A stretch of DNA of 64,000 nt, from assembly GCA_021234155.1 (NCBI GenBank), contig JAJEKV010000008.1:13825410-13889409 (forward strand), given 5' to 3'. The translations under genes were made by a program, and so were the position numbers. The DNA is from Isoetes taiwanensis (taxonomy: Eukaryota > Streptophyta > Lycopodiopsida > Isoetales > Isoetaceae). The notes under the pieces are model-generated. The model did not search any database. It was given only the letters and a program-made list of their open reading frames with translations, and was not told where the DNA came from. Of the stretch, positions 58,235-64,000 are shown piece after piece. Every line of letters starts with the position of its first letter. The stretch's first letter is position 1.

Positions 58235-59752
58235 TTTTCTCCCCTTGTTAGTGCAAGTCTACTTTGCATTTTCATCTATTACCTGGAGACCAATGTTTAT
58301 AGTCTTGCATAAGAGTAAGTCACAAGATTTTCAGGTTAGTCTTGAGATTACTGAAGTCTTGAACATTTGCTCTCTTCATTTTCACTCTGAATGCTAAGTC
58401 TTGCTTTCGTACTGTTAAGAGGTTAATGACTACACTATGATTGGGTTTATGACTACATTATGATTGGTTATTCCAAATGCTGATTAGGCACCTCGAGGTG
58501 ATCACATCTTTGGCATAAGAGCGATTTAGTCAAATGCTTGGTATGAGCTTGTTGCAATATGGTTTTTTTGTGAAAATTTAGATGTTTTTTTCATCCTTTT
58601 AGGGACACATATATGGGCGAGTTCATCTTCTGTAAATCTGTTTGTGTGTAATGAGTTAAGCCTGGGGTGGGAAAATATAGATTTGCATTCTCTAAATTTG
58701 AATAGTTTTTAGCTTAAATTTAAGTTGTTTCCTTGGTCTCCATGCCTCCTTTTTTTTTCGTTTGTTTCTTTTGTTTAAGTTGCGATATAGTGTGGCTTTG
58801 AGTTCCAATTGTATTGAATTTGTATTGAAGTAGTCCTTACAATGATTTCCTTCGTATTTTGCTTATTCATTTCAAACGTTCTTCCAACTTCCTAAATGAA
58901 CCTTTAGACATTGTTAAAGTGCCGACATTACATCTGGAACATGGAACAGTGTTGGCAATGTTGGGTGCATTGGTATTTCGTTTCAGACATTGTTGGTTTA
59001 TTCAATTTTTCAAATGGAAATTGGCATGTTTTGGACCTCCTTGGTAAATTATTTTTGCAATCAAGTTATGTCAGTTCATTGTTTATTTTGTTCACATGTA
59101 CTATTGAATGCCATTTGAGTCGGGATTGCATGGCGTGTCTCATGTGTGGGATCACTTGTGTGCATTCTCTTCTTATCTATGCCTTTATTGCTAAAGTTGA
59201 ATTATCAAATGAATAGATATCTAGAGCATGGAAGCTTTCAAAGATAAACCTTGTTAGTCATGGCGTGGGCTTAGTTAAATGTGCATCATTGGCTCTTGTG
59301 CCTAGATAATATTCTTGTGCATTGGTGGCCGCTTATGTTGTTATTGCCAATTTGTCTTGTTCGATAGGCCTATTAGTAGTCTCGAGGTTTTATTCGTTCA
59401 TAGTTTGCCCCAATTACTCCAAGATTGTACTTCGCACTTTGTCTCCATAATTTAGTTGGTCGTTGTTTCTAGAGTTTTAGTTGGTCGGTTAAGTTTGACT
59501 TAGAGTCTATTGTTCCATTGATTTTTCGGATTGCACTCATGATGTCTGTCAATGTTGTATTGTAGCAACATGCTATTTCAATTTGAAGGTTTGACGTGGC
59601 ATTTCGATTGCATGTTCGTAATTGCACAATGGTATGTTTGAAGACTGGCCTCTGAACGTTTGGTTGCACAAGGGTACGTTTGAAGAGTGGTCTTTAAACG
59701 TTTGGTTATGTTTTAGTAGTCTTTGGGAGTTATTTGGTGCCCTGTTGTTTTA

Positions 59753-59816
59753 TTGACCGGAGGGCTTGCTGGAGGTTATTCAATTTGACCGGAGGGCTTG
59801 CTGGAGGTTATTCAAT
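59753..59816. repeat. 32-bp perfect tandem duplication
   Basis: TTGACCGGAGGGCTTGCT starts at 59753 and 59785, and the units are identical. Just upstream (about 59575-59710) a GTTTGAAGA/AACGTTTGGTT motif is also repeated. Confidence 0.85.
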
Positions 59817-60397
59817 TATCTCTACTCATATGTGCAATCTGTGTCGTGATTGTTTTAATGGCTCCTTGCTTATGAGGATGTTTTAGATTTGAGTTTTTAC
59901 TATTTGTTGGTCGTTTTAAATTTTGGACTTTTATGCTCGAGTCACATTCCTTTTTTATTTCAATTTGTAGGCTCTTTGGCTTTGTTATGGGGAGGTAAGA
60001 TTTTGTTTGAGTTTGGCTTTGTAGATATCATAGGACTTTGTAGGCTTCGTATTGGTTTGGCTTTTTATATGATATGGGCTTTGAGCTTTCCTGTTTGTGA
60101 TGGATGTTGGTGGTTTAGACACTTGTAGTTCCTACTTTTTGTCTGATCGAGCTATAGTGTTAAGCATGATTTCATTAATTGGATAAAATAACGCAATTTT
60201 GAGAATTTTAAGCACACCTTATTTGCTCAAGCACGAATACTTTCACCTTGTTCTCGAGCCCAACAAACATGAGGTAATTAACATACACATATACATGCAA
60301 ATTATGTGTTATACTTGTATGTGTACATGATACTTGTAGAAGCCCAATAATGGCCCTACATTCTACACCAATAATTCACATCAATAATTTCACTTCA

Positions 60398-60407
60398 CTA
60401 TAAAAAC
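60398..60407 (+). promoter_or_regulatory. TATA box of small gene 1
   Basis: CTATAAAAAC lies about 40 bp upstream of the start at 60442. The same box with similar surroundings precedes the downstream duplicate. Confidence 0.6.
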
Positions 60408-60441
60408 AGCTCGACTCGGGGGTAGAGATCATTCATTTTCC

Positions 60442-60651
60442 ATGGCTTCCTCGATGCCTCGTCCAGAGCACATCCGATCTTTCAAGTGCTACTTGAGCTA
60501 CAATGATCTGAATGAATGCGCAAGAAATGGTGTCAATCTTGATCCATGGCTCCAATCTAAGGCTGATAGTCCTGCTAGTGCTTGCAGGAAGCTCACCGTG
60601 TTAAAGTCCACATTTATCGGGCTTCCCCGATCGAGATCTATGAGTGAATAG
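60442..60651 (+). CDS. Small 69-residue protein, unrecognised, tandemly duplicated
   Basis: The frame runs from MASSMPRPEHIRSFKCYL to IGLPRSRSMSE. It has no signal peptide or membrane segment and its family is unknown. The support for a gene is the TATA box at conserved distance and a second, related unit 520 bp downstream whose homology covers promoter, leader and coding part. The upstream region shares a TATACTTGTATGT-like word and CAATAATT boxes with the duplicate. Confidence 0.45.
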   Translation: MASSMPRPEHIRSFKCYLSYNDLNECARNGVNLDPWLQSKADSPASACRKLTVLKSTFIGLPRSRSMSE

Positions 60652-60920
60652 CATCACGAAGCTTTGATGTTGATGATGAGTGAATCAATGTTATCGATGA
60701 TGACTATCGAGACTGCTTCGATGTAATAATGGTATGAGCACCTATAAACTATGTAAGGATGTAATAGCACAATGAATTACTAAAGCTTTTCAATCACACC
60801 CGAATTACTAAAGCACAAAACATATCCATACTAAAGATGTATTATACTTGTATGTATACAACAGCCTTATACATCGCCTAATAATAATTGGGGTAAAGTC
60901 TACCCCAATAATTCTACCTC

Positions 60921-60930
60921 ACTATAAAAA
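60921..60930 (+). promoter_or_regulatory. TATA box of the decayed duplicate
   Basis: ACTATAAAAA lies about 43 bp upstream of the ATG at 60966, the same arrangement as in the first unit. Confidence 0.5.
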
Positions 60931-60965
60931 CTCCTCACCTGGGGGCCAAAGTTCATTCATCTCCC

Positions 60966-61205
60966 ATGGATTTTTCGCCTTCATCAGTTCATCACATCGA
61001 GGCGATCAAGTGCTCAATGAGCCACTGATCTTGTTGGTTGCCTAGACAGCATCTTCTTCTTGATCCCTACCGCTAAGAAAAGCTTTGGGTGCCGAGATTC
61101 GGTTCTCTACGCCAATGCGGTGATGATCCATCCGATTTGGCTTCCCGAGCGCATGAGCTATGAGATATCAGGGATCACTACTACGCATCATGAAGATGAA
61201 TGAAT
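60966..61205 (+). pseudogene. Decayed duplicate of the small 60.4-kb gene
   Basis: From the ATG at 60966 only about 20 codons are open (MDFSPSSVHHIEAIKC) before TGA. In a shifted frame, homology continues with a block ending IWLPERMSYEI, matching IGLPRSRSMSE of the first unit. The trailing sequence (ATGAATCAAT) also matches. Confidence 0.5.
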
Positions 61206-61349
61206 CAATTGCTCAACATGTTATAGTGTAAGAGCTCTTGTGTTAAGATGAAAATGCAAGACGTAATAAATAATAAATAGTCTATTGTAGTGATGTTATG
61301 GATAATAAATATTCTAATCGCGGAAATGTCAGAATGTACCCGCAAGACT

Positions 61350-62880
61350 CAAGTTTCATCTCCATCCTCGATGCCTCTTTAGCAAGCAATTCCTATAGCC
61401 GATTCCTACAAGTAGGGAGGTATCACAACCTCGAATGGCTTTGGTTCCACGCATCAAGCATAGTCTATCGCTTTTGAGAGGTCGATAACGTGATCTGTCA
61501 TTAGATTCGCCTCCACTTCTTATGCCGCCAGTCCCGATATTGTTGATCGTGACGGTGCCTTTCCTAGCCTGTGCTCCCACCAAGTTATAATGAGGGGCAA
61601 GCAGGATCTTGTATTGGATCCTCTTCCACATACGCTAACCATGTAGGACATGCATCCGCTGGTCTCACAAGAAGAAACATACCTTTTCAGACATCTTGGT
61701 ATGGGTCAAATATCTCCACCGCATTCTTGGTTTATCCTTAGCAGGCCCAACATAGGCATTTGAGCATCATATCGATCGACTGGAATAGATTCAGCTCTTG
61801 AAGCACAACTTGCCTTGTTTGGGGCCGTAAGTTCAATTTCTGATTGCCCTACGGTACTTCACCTAGCACACGATCACTTCAAGACCAAAGAGTCCACATG
61901 ACCTCGCTCATGTAGGTATTAGACCACGAAGTTCACACCAGCCCCGAGATGTTAGCCCAATGCATAATGTATTTCAGAATGGACGCACCTCAATGCTCCT
62001 ATGTCCTTGAGGCATGCATATGGCCCGACAGCCTTTGGTCTTGAGCCAATTGGTATCTTTGGCAAACCATTGTCATCCGCTTTCCACATCCGAATACCTT
62101 TTTTCCGCAACCATTCTCTATGACCGTGTCTCATCTTGTAATACATTAATGGCCACCCATCATTCATGCGTAACTTGAATAACAGGGCTCCAAGTGACCA
62201 ACCAAACGGTCCTTCTTATCGTGAATGTAACCTTTTACTTAACCCCTTCCAATCGGGAACCCGGTAACAAGGTATGGTGTCGGTGCCTTTGTGCTACATT
62301 CTAGGAAGAGTTGCATTAGTTTCGAATAGTTAGAGCATCCGACCGCGATTAACGCTGAATAGTTTAAGAGCGCATCAATGTCATCATGAGTGTGGCCTAC
62401 CATCATGAAGCCAACCCAGATTTGATCAAAACACCCAACCACACAAGATAGGATAGGTAAGAGAAGGATAGGATCAGAACACTTTCATGATAGGTTTCAT
62501 GTTTTCCGCATAATAATTTTGAAGAGTTCAGTTCCGAGCAACGCCCCCGGATATTGCGCATAATGCATTTTAATACGCCAAAGCAAACTATAATAAAGAG
62601 GCGTTCAAGGTAATCACCGCTTTTTTGGAAGCTATTGTTGCTATAATGAGTCCGATGAGGCCCGAAAATGAAAGAGAAGCAAAACATCGCGGCAAAGACG
62701 TAACAAAAAGTGGCATCCTTGTGTCCAGACGGTTGTCGAAAATGCCGCTTTGATTTTTTGTAGACATGCGTAGTTTTTCCACCAGGATGTGAAAAATACA
62801 CGATTTTTTTTAGCAGAAGTTGCATGACATGCAAAAAGTGTACCATATTGTCATGTTTCTCGACGCAGACATTTGCCAAA
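61350..62880 (-). pseudogene. Transposase-like fragment (GHTHDDIDA type), minus strand
   Basis: At about 62440-62330 the minus strand reads FDQIWVGFMMVGHTHDDIDALL, a motif typical of a large uncharacterised transposon-associated family (of the DUF7869 kind). Downstream, at 62160-61955, the frame with DGWPLMYYKMRHGHREWL, GIRMWKADDNGLPKIP fits the same family's C-terminal part. The upstream part to 62880 is open but scrambled. The spacing suggests a dead copy of roughly 1.5 kb. Confidence 0.5.
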
Positions 62881-63424
62881 CCAACTTTTGTACAATCTTA
62901 GCCGATACAAGGTAGATCCTATGTTTCCCTAGGGGCTTATGAAGAGAAAGGATGGGAGAGCAAAAAAATATAAAAGAATTCCAAGATTATGTCACCCATG
63001 TGACAATAAAAGGAGGACGTCGGTGTCTTGCACCAGAAACCCAACTTGAGTTGCGACCGACTCAAGTCACTAAAGCACCACGAGCACTCCTCTTCCAAAA
63101 TATCCGATAACCGGCGGCGAAGATGTAGATGCAAAAAAAAAAGAAAGTATTTGGAGTTCTTTACGTAAACCCAAATTCTCATGGGCAATTTATGGAAGGC
63201 GACTTCGCCCTCAAGAGCCGTGCAAAACCTCTTATGTCTATTATATAGTGAAGGAGCTGGTACCATTAGAAGGTTGCGCTTTTGGATTTCTTCAAAGCGG
63301 AAGTGCCTCAAGGGTAGCGTTGATGCAAGGAAAACGGAGTGTTGCTTTTGAGTTTGACGACAAGGTATGCCGCTTCCTTAGATCTTTCTTCTCGAGATTC
63401 TAGAGAAAATGGCAAGGCCCCGAC

Positions 63425-63673
63425 ATGGAAGAGGAAGGTGATGAGCAAGATGAGCAACGTGAAGAGCAAGGTTCCGGCAAGCCTGATATTAATATAACAC
63501 AGGGAACGGATCTCAGCAACATGGATCAGATACTAGAAGGCCTGGATCAGAAAAGCTTCGAAGAAAGGATCAAGGAGACCCGAGAACTGATAGAGCAGAC
63601 TGAGAAGGCACAGGCAAAACTTGATCCAACTTTCAAGAAGCTTGAAGCACCGAACCGTAACTTGACACCGTGA
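63425..63673 (+). CDS. Acidic, coiled-coil ORF, unrecognised
   Basis: 82 codons: a Glu/Asp/Gln-rich start (EEEGDEQDEQREEQ) followed by a predicted helix (KSFEERIKETRELIEQTEKA). No family is known to me. The next frame begins immediately after its stop, so the two may be one coding region interrupted by a nonsense change. It could be an exon of a transposon-encoded protein. Confidence 0.35.
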   Translation: MEEEGDEQDEQREEQGSGKPDINITQGTDLSNMDQILEGLDQKSFEERIKETRELIEQTEKAQAKLDPTFKKLEAPNRNLTP

Positions 63674-63991
63674 ATGCCACCGCTAACTAAGCAACTGGAC
63701 AAGCAACTGGACAAGGCCCTTCCTAATTTAGAGTATGGTGAAACTTCTGAAGCCGCCTTCGGAAGTGGGAGAACCTCCCCCGACCCTTCACCTAAAAGGC
63801 AGAAGCTGGTACCCTCTAATGAATATTCTGAGCAATTGCAGGACGAATTGTTTAATAGCCAAGATATGTCAGAGCGTGTTCAGAACGCAGCACGGGCAAT
63901 GGATGTTGACATCCCAGAAATAACTGGATATACAGAAATGGACCCCGCCACGCACTTCTTGCTATTGGAAAGGAGCATATTGCAAGAATAG
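63674..63991 (+). CDS. Hydrophilic ORF directly after the acidic ORF, unrecognised
   Basis: 105 codons starting one base after the preceding stop (TGA then ATG). It contains SGRTSPDPSPKRQKLVPS, which resembles a nuclear localisation signal flanked by Ser-Pro sites, and an acidic helical C-terminal part ending HFLLLERSILQE. The ORF ends nine bases before the window edge. The function is unknown. Confidence 0.35.
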   Translation: MPPLTKQLDKQLDKALPNLEYGETSEAAFGSGRTSPDPSPKRQKLVPSNEYSEQLQDELFNSQDMSERVQNAARAMDVDIPEITGYTEMDPATHFLLLERSILQE

Positions 63992-64000
63992 TCACGAACA

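Larger units (their letters stand above)
54530..60380. other. T-rich sequence, no gene recognised
   Basis: The plus strand is markedly T-rich for almost 6 kb and contains many short frames but no recognisable domain. It could be a very long intron, an untranslated region or decayed retroelement sequence. Local duplications are listed separately. Confidence 0.5.

Noticed and set aside
62403-62879. Minus-strand 158-codon frame as an intact membrane protein gene
   Set aside because: It looks hydrophobic, but the conserved GHTHDDIDA motif just downstream is in another frame, so this is more likely a decayed transposase region.
1-64000. CRISPR arrays, bacterial operons, plastid or mitochondrial genes
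   Set aside because: No regular spacer-repeat arrays, ribosome-binding sites or organellar coding sequence were seen; gene structure is nuclear eukaryotic.

Overview
The window is nuclear DNA of a land plant. It holds an intact auxin-responsive SAUR gene, introns with GT/AG borders, TATA-type promoters, Ty1/copia retroelements primed by initiator tRNA-Met, and fragments of plant PPR, metacaspase and vacuolar carboxylate transporter genes. The low gene density and the transposon-like families (SDGC/HGKG and GHTHDDIDA types) would fit a fern or other seed-free vascular plant, but that is an inference. Nothing bacterial, plastid or CRISPR-like is present.

Layout. 1-3.66 kb: 5' part of a minus-strand Ty1/copia element running off the window. 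4.2-4.6 kb: intact SAUR gene with a TATA box. 5.1 kb: small ORF with a 27-residue tandem repeat. 7.3-10.2 kb: retroelement debris and a structured hairpin repeat. 10.4-14.15 kb: a 3.7-kb element with long, internally palindromic inverted ends, carrying a degenerate transposase-like gene that is itself hit by a small DNA transposon. 14.2-19.3 kb: nothing recognised. 19.3-26.5 kb: remnants of an SLC13-type dicarboxylate transporter gene separated by two copies of one Ty1/copia family that share an LTR. 28.0-28.9 kb: LINE ORF1 debris. 30.7-35.2 kb: possible inverted-repeat element with a metacaspase gene fragment. 35.2-38.1 kb: a complete five-exon tocopherol-cyclase-family gene, the best host gene here after SAUR. 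38.3 kb: MITE. 39.9-40.8 kb: PPR pseudogene. 40.99-51.13 kb: a 10.1-kb inverted-repeat element with two convergent transcription units. 51.1-54.5 kb: LINE debris and palindromic satellite-like repeats. 54.5-60.4 kb: T-rich sequence without recognisable genes. 60.4-61.2 kb: a small TATA-driven gene and its decayed tandem duplicate. 61.3-62.9 kb: minus-strand transposase-like debris. 63.4-64.0 kb: acidic ORFs of unknown nature.

Most exciting candidate: the 10.1-kb element (40986-51130). One gene starts near each terminal repeat and they converge. The plus-strand gene belongs to a transposase-like family also found at 10.9-13.0 kb. The minus-strand side carries a coiled-coil region, an FCP1/NIF-like phosphatase pseudogene and a Ulp1-type cysteine protease with all catalytic residues visible. 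A long GGTGT/CCACC array lies in the presumed introns on each side. I know the parts (Ulp1, FCP1-like) but cannot assign the transposase to a named superfamily.

Almost every transposon gene here is frameshifted, often by one base in a homopolymer or near CAG/CTG/CG sites. Some of this may be uncorrected long-read error rather than biology.
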